In this document: positions 1-7,238 of the stretch, in pieces | How positions within the stretch are numbered: position 1 is the stretch's first letter | Layout: every line of letters starts with the position of its first letter | Assembly (NCBI RefSeq): GCF_022179765.1 | Contig: NZ_BPRE01000002.1 | Coordinates: 124,001 to 188,000, forward strand | From: Methylorubrum suomiense | GTDB taxonomy: Bacteria > Pseudomonadota > Alphaproteobacteria > Rhizobiales > Beijerinckiaceae | Direction: 5' to 3' | Length of the DNA stretch: 64,000 nt | Position numbers and translations under genes: made by a program | Notes under the pieces: model-generated | Database searches by the model: none | What the model saw: the letters and a program-made list of their open reading frames with translations, nothing else | Told to the model about the DNA's origin: nothing

Positions 1-1266
1 GACACCGACGCGGCCGACGTCGCCAAGGTCGGTGCGGCCATCGCGAGGCGGGAGCCCATCGAGATCGACCTCCTGAACTACAAGAAGGACGGGGAGACGT
101 TCTGGAACAGGCTACTGGTCTCGCCGGTGTTCGACGGGGAGGGCGCGCTGACGTACTTCTTCGCGTCGCAGTTCGACGTGACGCTGGAAAAGGAGAAGCT
201 GGCGCGTGTCCAGGCGGACCGTGACGCGCTGGAGCGGGAGGTCGGGCGCCGCACGGCGGAACTCGCGCGGAGCGAGGAGCGCCTGCGCTTCATCCTTAAG
301 GCGGGTCGCCTCGGCTCGTGGACGCTAGACCTGGCCGACATGCGCCTGACGGCTTCCGACACCTGCAAGATGAACCTGGGTCGGGAACCGCACGAGCCGC
401 TCGCCTATGAGGACCTGATCGAGGCCATCCATCCGGACGACCGCGAGAGGATGCAGGCGAACGTCCGTGTGTCCATCGAGACGGGCTCCGACTACGACAT
501 CGAGTACCGCGTCCGCCTGCCGGACGGCGGGACGCGGTGGCTCCAGGTGCGGGGGCAGCCCTTCCACGACGACGGGGGGATTCCGGTCTCGATGGCCGGC
601 GTGACCATCGACGTGACCGAACGCAAGCGCGCCGAGGAGCAAAGGGCTCTGCTGGCGGAAGAGCTCACCCACCGGGTCAAGAACTCCATGGCGACGGTGC
701 AGTCGGTCGCGTTCCAGACCCTGCGCAACGCCTCCTCGCTGGAGGATGCGCAGGAGATCCTGGTCGCCCGGATCAAGTCCCTGTCGGCGGCCCACGACGT
801 CCTGACCCGCGAGAGCTGGGCCGGGGCGACCCTGGGCGAGGTCGTCGCGGAGGCCCTGCACGTTTTCCGCGACGACGCGAGGCAGCGCTTCCTCGTCAAC
901 GGTCCTGAGGTCTGGCTGGACGCCCGCATGACGCTCGCGTTCACGATGGCGTTCCACGAACTGGCGACCAACGCCGTTAAGTACGGCGCCCTCTCCAACG
1001 AGGCGGGCCGCGTCGTGGTGGACTGGGAGGTCGTGGACGCCGCGGCCTTGCCCAAGCTGCAGCTACGCTGGGAGGAGGTCGGCGGCCCTCCCGTGGCCGC
1101 GCCGTCACGCACTGGGTTCGGGACGCGCCTGATCGAGCGGGCGCTCGCGACGGAGATGGGAGGTACCGCGCTAATCGAGTACCACCCGCGCGGGGTCTCC
1201 TTCACGCTGGAGGCACCCCTACCGGAGTGGGGGCTTCCTATCAGGACGGAGGATGCGGGCGCCTAG
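1..1266 (+). CDS. LOV/PAS HWE-family sensor histidine kinase (5' end outside window)
   Basis: The reading frame is open from base 1, so the N terminus lies outside the window; 421 residues are visible. The first residues (NYKKDGETFWN) match the C-terminal part of a LOV domain. The photoactive cysteine would be further upstream and cannot be seen. A coiled linker and a PAS domain with PAC ending follow (about 95-205). The HWE kinase core starts with LTHRVKN, phospho-acceptor His at visible residue 224, then HELATNAVKYGALS and LRWEEVGGPP, which supplies the W-x-E of the HWE class. It is probably a soluble blue-light or redox sensor. HWE kinases of this type often feed the PhyR-NepR-EcfG stress pathway; that link is inferred. 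It ends in TAG. Confidence 0.88.
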   Translation, partial: DTDAADVAKVGAAIARREPIEIDLLNYKKDGETFWNRLLVSPVFDGEGALTYFFASQFDVTLEKEKLARVQADRDALEREVGRRTAELARSEERLRFILKAGRLGSWTLDLADMRLTASDTCKMNLGREPHEPLAYEDLIEAIHPDDRERMQANVRVSIETGSDYDIEYRVRLPDGGTRWLQVRGQPFHDDGGIPVSMAGVTIDVTERKRAEEQRALLAEELTHRVKNSMATVQSVAFQTLRNASSLEDAQEILVARIKSLSAAHDVLTRESWAGATLGEVVAEALHVFRDDARQRFLVNGPEVWLDARMTLAFTMAFHELATNAVKYGALSNEAGRVVVDWEVVDAAALPKLQLRWEEVGGPPVAAPSRTGFGTRLIERALATEMGGTALIEYHPRGVSFTLEAPLPEWGLPIRTEDAGA

Positions 1267-1340
1267 CGGGGTGCTCCGCGGGACCTACGCAGCGACATCC
1301 TGCGAAGGGCTCCCAAGGTAAGGCGGTCATTCCATCCTGG

Positions 1341-1886
1341 TCAAAGCCTCGGGTTGGACCTCTTCATGACCTTCTCGAACTGGAACGCATCGCCATCGCC
1401 AGGCAGGTCGTTTCCGCCCTCGGGCTGGTTCGGGTCAGGGTTGTGCCTGTTGAAGAACTCGATGATCCTGAAGCCGCATTTGTTGATATAGAAGTGGATG
1501 TTCCGCTTCTCGAAATACGGGGTGTGCGTCTGCCAGGCGACCGTTTCTGGAAACCGCCGCTCAATCGCGAGCCAGGCCTGGAGGCCCAGGCCGCGGCCAT
1601 GTTCGCCAACCTTCAGGAAGAACAGGTCGAGCGAGTTTCGATGGGTTTCCTCGTTGATCGTCACGACCGCGCCGCCGACTTTCCGGCCGTCGCACAGTAT
1701 GCGCAGGGTGACGGCCCCCGGGGCGTTGACCGCGCCATCGAGCACCTCGTCGGACGGGATAGGCCCACCGGGGAGTTCCCCGAACTCATCGACGACAGCC
1801 AATGCGAAGGCATCCTGCAGCTCCTTCTTGAAAGCCGCGATGTCGTCGGGGTACGTGTTTGCGAGGGTGATTGGTGCATTCTGCAT
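1341..1886 (-). CDS. GNAT family N-acetyltransferase
   Basis: This 181-residue protein is close to the usual length for a single-domain GNAT enzyme. The acetyl-CoA binding motif A appears as HGRGLG at residues 96-101 on a beta strand/helix pattern. The C-terminal part (EKRNIHFYINKCGF, about 126-139) is the typical motif B region. It should transfer an acetyl group from acetyl-CoA to a small molecule or peptide amine; the substrate cannot be read from sequence. The ATG at 1886 has a purine-rich AGGGGGC upstream, which supports the start. It lies downstream of a damaged DUF1330 gene on the same strand whose open frame runs about 100 bases into it. Confidence 0.82.
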   Translation of the reverse strand: MQNAPITLANTYPDDIAAFKKELQDAFALAVVDEFGELPGGPIPSDEVLDGAVNAPGAVTLRILCDGRKVGGAVVTINEETHRNSLDLFFLKVGEHGRGLGLQAWLAIERRFPETVAWQTHTPYFEKRNIHFYINKCGFRIIEFFNRHNPDPNQPEGGNDLPGDGDAFQFEKVMKRSNPRL

Positions 1887-2253
1887 GCCTGCCCCCTAGA
1901 CCTTCATTCCGGAAGGAATATGGGCGACTGGTGTCCACGTGGTCGGGCCGAGCGGCTTCCACTCCTGGAAGCGGCTCCCACAGCCTCCACCAATATGGGT
2001 CGACACCCTCCATGATGACGATGTCCACGTCCGCGGCGCCCACCCGTAAATGCGACACCTCGGCGTAGCCTGGCGAGCACCGACAGGCGCGCGCCGTATC
2101 GTACTCATCGAAGGCAATCACCACGTTGCGCGCCTTCGCATCACCCTCGACCGCGTCCATGCGGCCACCGGCCGCGAGAAACCGCCCACCGAAACGCTCG
2201 ACCACCTCGGGGAGCGCGTGCGCATACGCGCCGTAGCGCTCCGGGTCCGTCAC
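1786..2253 (-). pseudogene. DUF1330-like protein, probably damaged at both ends
   Basis: The middle of this frame (WIARIAVTDPERYGAY upstream of the GTG, then FGGRFLAAGGR, ARNVVIAF and ADVDIVIMEG) matches the small dimeric alpha/beta-barrel family DUF1330. The family usually starts a few residues before the WIAR motif. Here that part is in frame but has no ATG or GTG before a stop at 2305-2307, so only an internal GTG at 2253 could initiate and would lose the first strand. The C-terminal third is not family-like and runs into the GNAT gene in another frame. Sequence upstream of about 2275 belongs to an unrelated fragment read on the other strand, which suggests a recombination junction. Function of the family is unknown. 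Confidence 0.5.
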
Positions 2254-2267
2254 GGCGATGCGCGCGA

Positions 2268-2420
2268 TCCAGTCTGGCCCTTGATGCCGGCTTAGTGGCC
2301 AGGGTCAGCGTCGATTGGCTTCACTACGAGTGGCGCGAGCGGAAAGGCGACCGGGTCTGGCGGCAGCCGAACGAGGCTCTTTTCCGTGCCGTTTCCCGTG
2401 CCCTAGCGAAAAAAAGCTGA
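2268..2420 (+). pseudogene. Orphan 3' gene fragment (about 50 codons)
   Basis: A frame ending in TGA at 2418-2420 reads ...GLVARVSVDWLHYEWRER followed by KGDRVWRQPNEALF and ending RALAKKS. The composition (several Trp, mixed charge, Lys-rich end) is that of a real protein C terminus, but no start codon or upstream part exists: the frame merges into the antisense of the DUF1330 gene. I do not recognise the family. It looks like the tail of a gene whose front was lost by deletion or recombination at about 2270. Confidence 0.35.
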
Positions 2421-2514
2421 GACCCGCCCAGGGGATCGATGGTTTGGAAGGACCGTTATGAGGGGTTTGATCAATCCATCGAGCTCGCTGCCCAGAATGC
2501 CGTTTGCATCCGGC

Positions 2515-2543
2515 ATGTCCGCTTCCGCTGGCGAAGCGGACAT
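2515..2543. repeat. Inverted repeat (hairpin) with GTCCGCT/AGCGGAC core
   Basis: Perfect 11-bp arms (2515-2525 and 2533-2543) separated by 7 bases. The arms contain GTCCGCT and its complement. A hairpin with the same 7-bp core sits at the same distance before the second copy of the 171-bp repeat (60679-60703), so hairpin and repeat probably belong to one element. Confidence 0.7.
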
Positions 2544-2572
2544 CGAAAAGACTGCGGCTCAATGTCCGCAAG

Positions 2573-2743
2573 GGGTCATGAGCCGCCTTGGCAGCCAACA
2601 AGGCTCCAGCGCAAACTTCGAAACTATTGAGCGCCCGAAAAGGGCAATTTTCATGCATTCGCTCTCATCAGCCACCGGTGCAGCGTGAGCCACTGATTCA
2701 TGGCGGCTTTGCCCTATGCTCTCGGGGAGCCGCATTGCGCCAT
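2573..2743 (+). repeat. 171-bp perfect direct repeat, copy A
   Basis: These 171 bases are identical, base for base, to 60735-60905 in the same orientation; both flanks diverge at once. GC content is visibly lower than in neighbouring genes. A small internal hairpin GCCC-GAAAA-GGGC is present. Short frames cross it on both strands, but none has a good start or a consistent downstream partner, so I treat it as non-coding. It has no terminal inverted repeats and no obvious target-site duplication, so it does not look like a standard IS or MITE. The rest of the gap 2421-3006 holds the hairpin at 2515-2543 and nothing else I can name. Confidence 0.92.
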
Positions 2744-3006
2744 AAGCGGCCCTTCCAACAGAGTCGCTGGAATGGCTGCTTAGCCTTCGAAACCTGCCAT
2801 TGGCATGGAATAGCAGGTCGCGGCGACCACAACGTCCTCATTTGGGAGAACGGACGGTTCGGTCCGCGCGAACGCTCCCGGTTTCGGTGCGGCATCCGTC
2901 CAGCAAACAGATGGCGGACTGCATCGGCTTGGTGGCCTTGCGCGTTGCAGGTGCCTATCCCACGGCGACCGGCCCCGATCAGGCCGCCGTCAGCCGGAGA
3001 CGAAAC

Positions 3007-3490
3007 ATGAGCGATGGCTACCCCTCGATGACGGCCCTCCTGGGCCTGCTTGCTGTCGCCGGCTATCAGAACCGGGACAAGCTCGCGGAGCTGCTGGGCG
3101 GAGCCGGCCAGGCTACGCCGGCACCGGCTGGCACCGGCTGGCACCGGCGTGGCACCTGGCGGCCCGGGCGCGGGGCTTGGCGGCATCCACGGCGGTCTGC
3201 TCGGCAACCAGCGGGGCCAAGCCCCCGGCGGCTTCCTGCACAGCGGCCTCGGCGAGATGCTTGAGCGCTTCCACCAGGCTGGCCACGGGCCGACCGCGCA
3301 ATCCTGGGTCGCCCAGGGGCCGAACCAGGAGCTTCCGCCGCAGCACCTTGAGCAGGCCATCGGGCCGGACGTCCTCGCGACCCTGACCCAGCGCACCGGC
3401 CTGTCCCGCGAGGAGCTCCTGTCACGGCTGTCCCGGGAGCTTCCCCAGGCCGTCGACCGCTACACGCCGGACGGCCGGATGCCGGCCTAG
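3007..3490 (+). pseudogene. yidB: YidB-like (DUF937) protein, frameshifted by a 10-bp duplication
   Basis: The ATG at 3007 opens a frame reading [20 protein letters not shown], a typical N terminus of YidB/DUF937 proteins. After about 45 residues the frame is lost. The rest of the protein continues one base over: the GLGEMLERF helix, [12 protein letters not shown], and a C terminus [20 protein letters not shown] ending in TAG at 3488-3490. The switch falls in a 10-bp unit present almost three times (3121-3150). Removing one unit restores one continuous frame of about 158 codons with a Gly/Pro-rich linker. The family has a YidB fold of unknown function. As written the product would be truncated; it may be a phase-variable or slipped allele, or an error. 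Confidence 0.75.
3121..3150 (+). repeat. 10-bp tandem repeat causing the yidB frameshift
   Basis: The unit GCACCGGCTG occurs at 3121-3130 and 3131-3140, with a third, 8/10 matching copy at 3141-3150. Ten is not a multiple of three, so adding or losing one unit switches the reading frame of the yidB-like gene. Deleting exactly one unit joins the two halves of the protein. Confidence 0.9.
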
Positions 3491-3505
3491 CCGAGCGCCT
3501 GTCGG

Positions 3506-3950
3506 TCAGGCACGCCCGATCCAGCCGCGCCACGTGAGGGCGGCGAAGAAGAGTTCGACGTCCCGGAAGACGCCTGCAGCACGACGGCGTCCGCCTCGGG
3601 AGCGAGTAGGTGCAGGTGAGTCTCCACGGCGACCCGCGCCTTCGCCGCCTGGTCGCGGTCGGCGCCAGAGGCGACCGCGAATGCCTCGTACCGCGCGAGC
3701 CACGGCGAACGGCTGCCCTCCTGCGGGAACCTCGCATGAGCCGCCACGAACCGTTCGCCCGGCTTCAAGCGCCGGCGGATGGGGCGGACGGTGTCCTCGC
3801 AGTCCGCTGAGTCGAGGAAGTACAGGGTGAGGGGACGGGCGCCACATCAAAGGGGCCGACGGGCGCATCGTCGATGTAACCCTGGAAGAGGGTGACATCC
3901 TGTACTGGCGCTTCCGCAGGAATGGCTGGCTCTAACACGGCCCGTGGGCG
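3506..3950 (-). pseudogene. Remnant of a class I SAM-dependent methyltransferase (C-terminal part)
   Basis: Three consecutive pieces in three minus-strand frames line up with the C-terminal half of a SAM methyltransferase. They are DVTLFQGYIDDAPVGPFDV (about 3845-3910), then LTLYFLDSADCEDTVRPI plus RRRLKPGERFVAAHARFPQE (the usual RxLKPGGRFV strand, about 3660-3840), and finally FRDVELFFAALTWRGWIGRA ending in TGA at 3506-3508. Two frameshifts separate them, and the N-terminal SAM-binding part with the GxGxG loop is missing. It cannot encode an active enzyme. It lies between the broken yidB and the end of kup and fills the gap 3491-4065. Confidence 0.65.
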
Positions 3951-4065
3951 CGCTGAACCGCTCACAAGTGACCTGCCGCAAAGCCGCTCGGGCATGCGGC
4001 TCAACGTGAGGCCCAGCGGTCGTGCACGAGCCGTGCGACCAAGCCGCGAAGAGCCGCGCACGCCG

Positions 4066-5979
4066 TCAGATGTCGATCCGCGCTCCGATCTCGACGGCCC
4101 GGTCCACCGGGATGCGGAAGTAGCGTGAGGCATCGGTCGCCGCGCGCGCCATGGCGATGTAGAGGCGGTCCTGCCAGACCGGCATGCCCGTCTCCGGCGA
4201 GGGCACCAGGACCCGCCGCGTCAGGAAGTAGGAGAGGTTGCCTGCGTCGAAGCCGGCGCCGGCCAGGGCGCGGGGCAGGTCGGGCAGTTCCATGAAGCCG
4301 AAGCGCACGGTCACGCAGGTGAAGACATCCGAGAGCGGCTTCACCGCGACGCGCTCACCCTCAGGCACCCGTGGCATGTCGTCGGTGACCACGTGCAGGA
4401 TGACGTTGCGGGCATGCAGCACGTGGTTGTGCTTCACGTTGTGCATCAGGGCCCCGGGCGTGTCCCCCGGCGAGCCGGTCAGGAACAGGGCCGTGCCCGG
4501 CGCCCGCAGCAGCGAACCGGCCTCGGCCATCCGCTCGAAGTCGGACAAGGGCACTCGCCGCCGGTGGATCTCCGCGGCGACGAGGGCCGAGCCGCGCCGC
4601 CACGTCCACATCGCCGTGACAAGGGCCGCCCCGATGGTCAGGGGCACCCAGCCGCCGTGGAGCAGCTTCAGCGCGTTGGCGGACAGGAACACCAGCTCGA
4701 TCAGCAGGAACGGAGCGATGACCGCGACCGCCAGCACGGGCGACCAGCGCCAAGCCTTCCAGGCCACGACGAAGAGCAGAACCGCCGTGATGACCATGTC
4801 GCCGGTCACGGCGATTCCGTAGGCCGCCGCCAGTGCGCTTGACGACTTGAACAGCACCACCAGAAACACGACCGCCACGAGCAACCACCAGTTCACTCGC
4901 GGGATGTAGATCTGTCCCTTCTCCGTCTCGGAGGTGCGCTGGACCCGCATGCGCGGCAGCAGGCCGAGCTGCATGGCCTGCTGCGTGATCGAGAAGGTGC
5001 CGGTGATGACGGCCTGGCTCGCGATGACGGTCGCCACGGTGGCTAGCAGCACCATCGGTAGCAGGGCCCAGGACGGGTAGAGTAGGAAGAAAGGGTTCTC
5101 GATGCGCTCGGGGTGGGCGAGCAGCATAGCGCCCTGGCCGAGATAGTTCAGAGCGAGCGCCGGCAGGATGAGGCCGAACCAGGCCGCCCGGATCGGCGAG
5201 CGGCCGAAATGGCCCATGTCGGCGTAGAGCGCCTCGGCCCCGGTCACGGCGAGGAACACGGCGCCGAGCGCCAGCAGGCCGGCCGTGCCATGGTTGAGCA
5301 GGAAGCTCATTCCGTATGCCGGGTTGAAGGCCGCCAGGATACTTATGTCGTCGGCGAGATGGCCCAGGCCGCCGAGTGCCATGACGACGAACCAGAACGC
5401 CGTGATCGGCCCGAAGAACGTCGCCACCCGCGCCGTGCCATGGCTCTGGACCGCGAACAGGCCGATGAGGATGGCAAGGCTGAGCGGCAGCACGTACGGC
5501 TCGAAGGCCGGGGTGACGAGCTTGAGACCCTCGACGGCGGACAGCACCGAGATGGCCGGGGTGATGATGGCATCACCGTAGAACAGGGCGACGCCGACCA
5601 TGCCGAGCACGATGACCGGCCCGCCGGCATGGCCCAGCGCCCGCTGGGCGAGCGCCACCAGGGACGGGGTGCCGCCCTCGCCCTTGTTGTCTGCCCGCAT
5701 GACCAGGAGAACGTACTTCAGCGTCACGATGAGGATGAGCGCCCATAGGATCAGCGAGACGACGCCGAAGATCATGTCGCGCGTCGGGGCGTGCCCTCCG
5801 CCCGCGGCGGCGTGCAGGGATTCCTTTAGCGCGTAGAGCGGGCTGGTCCCGATGTCGCCGTAGACCATACCCACGGAGCCGAGGGTCAGCGCCCAGAAGC
5901 CGGTCTTCGCGCCATGGCCCGCATCGGCCGGCAGGGGCGTCCGCTCCGTCGGGAACTCGGTCGTGGCAGGTGCTGGCAT
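4066..5979 (-). CDS. kup: Low-affinity potassium transporter Kup (KUP/HAK/KT family)
   Basis: The protein is 637 residues, the normal family length. The hallmark GDIGTSPLYA is at residues 41-50, followed by about twelve hydrophobic membrane segments and a C-terminal cytoplasmic region of roughly 170 residues. ALFYGDAIITPAISVLSAVEG and LNYLGQGAMLL are other conserved family stretches. It should be an inner-membrane K+/H+ symporter taking up potassium. The gene is intact and ends in TGA. It is transcribed away from a 260-bp region with two strong hairpins (6114-6207). A partial EcfG-like match (CGAAC-N17-CGTT, minus strand) lies in that region, but its first base departs from consensus, so I do not call it a promoter. 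Confidence 0.96.
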   Translation of the reverse strand: MPAPATTEFPTERTPLPADAGHGAKTGFWALTLGSVGMVYGDIGTSPLYALKESLHAAAGGGHAPTRDMIFGVVSLILWALILIVTLKYVLLVMRADNKGEGGTPSLVALAQRALGHAGGPVIVLGMVGVALFYGDAIITPAISVLSAVEGLKLVTPAFEPYVLPLSLAILIGLFAVQSHGTARVATFFGPITAFWFVVMALGGLGHLADDISILAAFNPAYGMSFLLNHGTAGLLALGAVFLAVTGAEALYADMGHFGRSPIRAAWFGLILPALALNYLGQGAMLLAHPERIENPFFLLYPSWALLPMVLLATVATVIASQAVITGTFSITQQAMQLGLLPRMRVQRTSETEKGQIYIPRVNWWLLVAVVFLVVLFKSSSALAAAYGIAVTGDMVITAVLLFVVAWKAWRWSPVLAVAVIAPFLLIELVFLSANALKLLHGGWVPLTIGAALVTAMWTWRRGSALVAAEIHRRRVPLSDFERMAEAGSLLRAPGTALFLTGSPGDTPGALMHNVKHNHVLHARNVILHVVTDDMPRVPEGERVAVKPLSDVFTCVTVRFGFMELPDLPRALAGAGFDAGNLSYFLTRRVLVPSPETGMPVWQDRLYIAMARAATDASRYFRIPVDRAVEIGARIDI

Positions 5980-6113
5980 CTACGGCTTCCTCCGCCCGCG
6001 AATTGAGGCCCCTAGGCCTCAGGGCCTAGAACGGGCGAGACGTGGGGAACGTTCGCGCCAGCCGGGACGAACAAGGCGCCCCCGGACGCGTCGAGGTACG
6101 GTTCGGGGACCCC

Positions 6114-6140
6114 GCGCCGGCAGGCAAGGCCTGCCGGCGC
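6114..6140. repeat. GC-rich perfect hairpin, 12-bp arms
   Basis: Arms 6114-6125 and 6129-6140 are perfect complements around a 3-base loop (AAG). It lies between kup (transcribed leftwards) and a DUF6894 gene (rightwards), directly before a second, larger hairpin. No T-run follows, so an intrinsic terminator is unlikely. Confidence 0.85.
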
Positions 6141-6151
6141 CCAGGTGGCCT

Positions 6152-6207
6152 CCCCATCCGCGAGCGTCTGGTCCCGCTGCGGTGGGACCCGACGCTCGCG
6201 GATGGGG
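6152..6207. repeat. Long inverted repeat, 24-bp arms with one mismatch
   Basis: Left arm 6152-6175 and right arm 6184-6207 pair at 23 of 24 positions around an 8-base loop. The structure sits 36 bp before the ATG of the DUF6894 gene at 6243. It could form in the 5' leader of that transcript, act as a protein-binding palindrome between the divergent genes, or be a repetitive palindromic element. Nothing in the sequence selects among these. Confidence 0.88.
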
Positions 6208-6242
6208 TTTGCCTTCCGGGGAGCCGCAAAGGCGAGTGCCCC

Positions 6243-6797
6243 ATGCCGGTCTTCTTCTTCGACGTGTGCGCCCGCGGGCGCCTGGAAGCCGACGAGGCCG
6301 GGCTCGAACTCGCGAACGCCGAGGCTGCCTACCTTGAGGCGTGCGCCGCCATCCCGGGGCTGACGGCCGAGCTCCTGCGCGCCGGGGACGAGCCGCGCGG
6401 GTGCGCTTTCGTCGTGGCCAACGAGGCGCGACGGATCCTGTTCGGGGTCCCGTTCCACGAGAGCCAAGGCGGACCCAGCCCTAAGGTCCCACCACTCCCG
6501 ACGGCTTGGTCCACCCTCACCCCGACTTGTGTGCCGAGCCGGTTGGAGACCTCCACGACGACGGGCGCGCCGCAGGCGGCCATGAGGTCGCGCAGCATGC
6601 CGACGCTCTCCTCGGCCTCGGCCAACGACGTCAAGCCCGCGTGGCGGAAGACCTTGCCGGAGGCGAGCACCGCGATGACCGCGAACCGGCCGTCAGGCAT
6701 GCCGACGATGCGGCATTCGACCGGCTTGGCCATGACGCGCGGCTCCTCGGCTCAGGTCGTCAGGCGGCGGGTGTTGGCGGCGACCAACTCCCGGTAA
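6243..6797 (+). CDS. DUF6894 family small protein with an over-long C-terminal read-through
   Basis: From the ATG at 6243 the first 70-75 residues (MPVFFFDVCARGR, DEAGLELANAEAAYLEA, AIPGLT, GCAFVVANEARRILFGV) match the DUF6894 family, small alpha/beta proteins common in Methylobacterium. Family members stop at about 75-90 residues. Here the frame stays open for another 110 residues of low-quality sequence that is only the complement of the opposite-strand gene. The normal stop seems to be lost near 6470-6500. Function is unknown. A second member of the family is at 8994-9251. Confidence 0.55.
   Translation: MPVFFFDVCARGRLEADEAGLELANAEAAYLEACAAIPGLTAELLRAGDEPRGCAFVVANEARRILFGVPFHESQGGPSPKVPPLPTAWSTLTPTCVPSRLETSTTTGAPQAAMRSRSMPTLSSASANDVKPAWRKTLPEASTAMTANRPSGMPTMRHSTGLAMTRGSSAQVVRRRVLAATNSR
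6329..6733 (-). CDS. Conserved hypothetical protein, C terminus abnormally extended
   Basis: The first 65-80 residues (MAKPVECRIVGMPDGRFAVI, then TSLAEAEESVGMLRDLMAAC and GAPVVVEV) look like a compact genuine small protein, with GAGGAG before the ATG at 6733. Beyond about residue 80 the sequence is the complement of the convergent DUF6894 gene and does not look like protein. The natural stop is probably missing, as in the gene facing it. It follows the gene at 6752-6997 by 18 bases and probably shares its transcript. No function can be assigned. Confidence 0.5.
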   Translation of the reverse strand: MAKPVECRIVGMPDGRFAVIAVLASGKVFRHAGLTSLAEAEESVGMLRDLMAACGAPVVVEVSNRLGTQVGVRVDQAVGSGGTLGLGPPWLSWNGTPNRIRRASLATTKAHPRGSSPARRSSAVSPGMAAHASR

Positions 6798-6997
6798 CGG
6801 GCGACGACCTCGTCGTGCGATCCGCCCGCCAGCAACGTGTTGGCGGCCTCCATCGCGGCCACGACCTTCTCGCCGACCATCGAGACCATCTCGGCCTGGG
6901 CCTCCGCCCCGCCCCAGGCGATCCGGACCAGCCGCAGCTCGATGACCCGCTGCGCCTCGACGGCGAGCAGGAACGCGGCACAGAAGGGGTTCAACAT
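6752..6997 (-). CDS. Small conserved hypothetical protein (81 aa)
   Basis: I chose the ATG at 6997 because GGAG stands about 8 bases upstream and the protein-like part starts here. It reads MLNPFCAAFLLAVEAQRVIE followed by long amphipathic helices (AEAQAEMVSMVGEKVVAAME, SHDEVVARYRELVAANTRRL). It is alpha-helical with no signal peptide. The helix-rich, Ala/Glu-rich pattern is faintly phasin-like, but I would not name it. It is first in a two-gene unit with 6329-6733. Confidence 0.6.
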   Translation of the reverse strand: MLNPFCAAFLLAVEAQRVIELRLVRIAWGGAEAQAEMVSMVGEKVVAAMEAANTLLAGGSHDEVVARYRELVAANTRRLTT

Positions 6998-7238
6998 AAG
7001 GGCTCCGGTATGGTCGGCGGATCCTGTAACGCACCAAGCGCGGGTGCGGTGCCGTCGGACGGCTACGCAGGGCCCTCGGGAATGCCGCGGTCCGCTCGGA
7101 AGGATCCTCCGCATCGCAGGTACCCTTCGTTAGCCACGACGGAGTTAAAGGGCCAGGAACGGATTCGACGGAAAGCACCCGTCAGCGTCTCGCGTCTTAT
7201 CAACCAAGCAACGACGACGAAGCTCGGGAGAGCCGCTG

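Noticed and set aside
2573-2743. The 171-bp repeat as a small protein gene
   Set aside because: Short frames cross it on both strands, but each uses different downstream sequence in the two copies and none has a plausible ribosome-binding site.
3121-3150. CRISPR-like array
   Set aside because: The units are only 10 bp, directly adjacent and without spacers; they lie inside a coding region.
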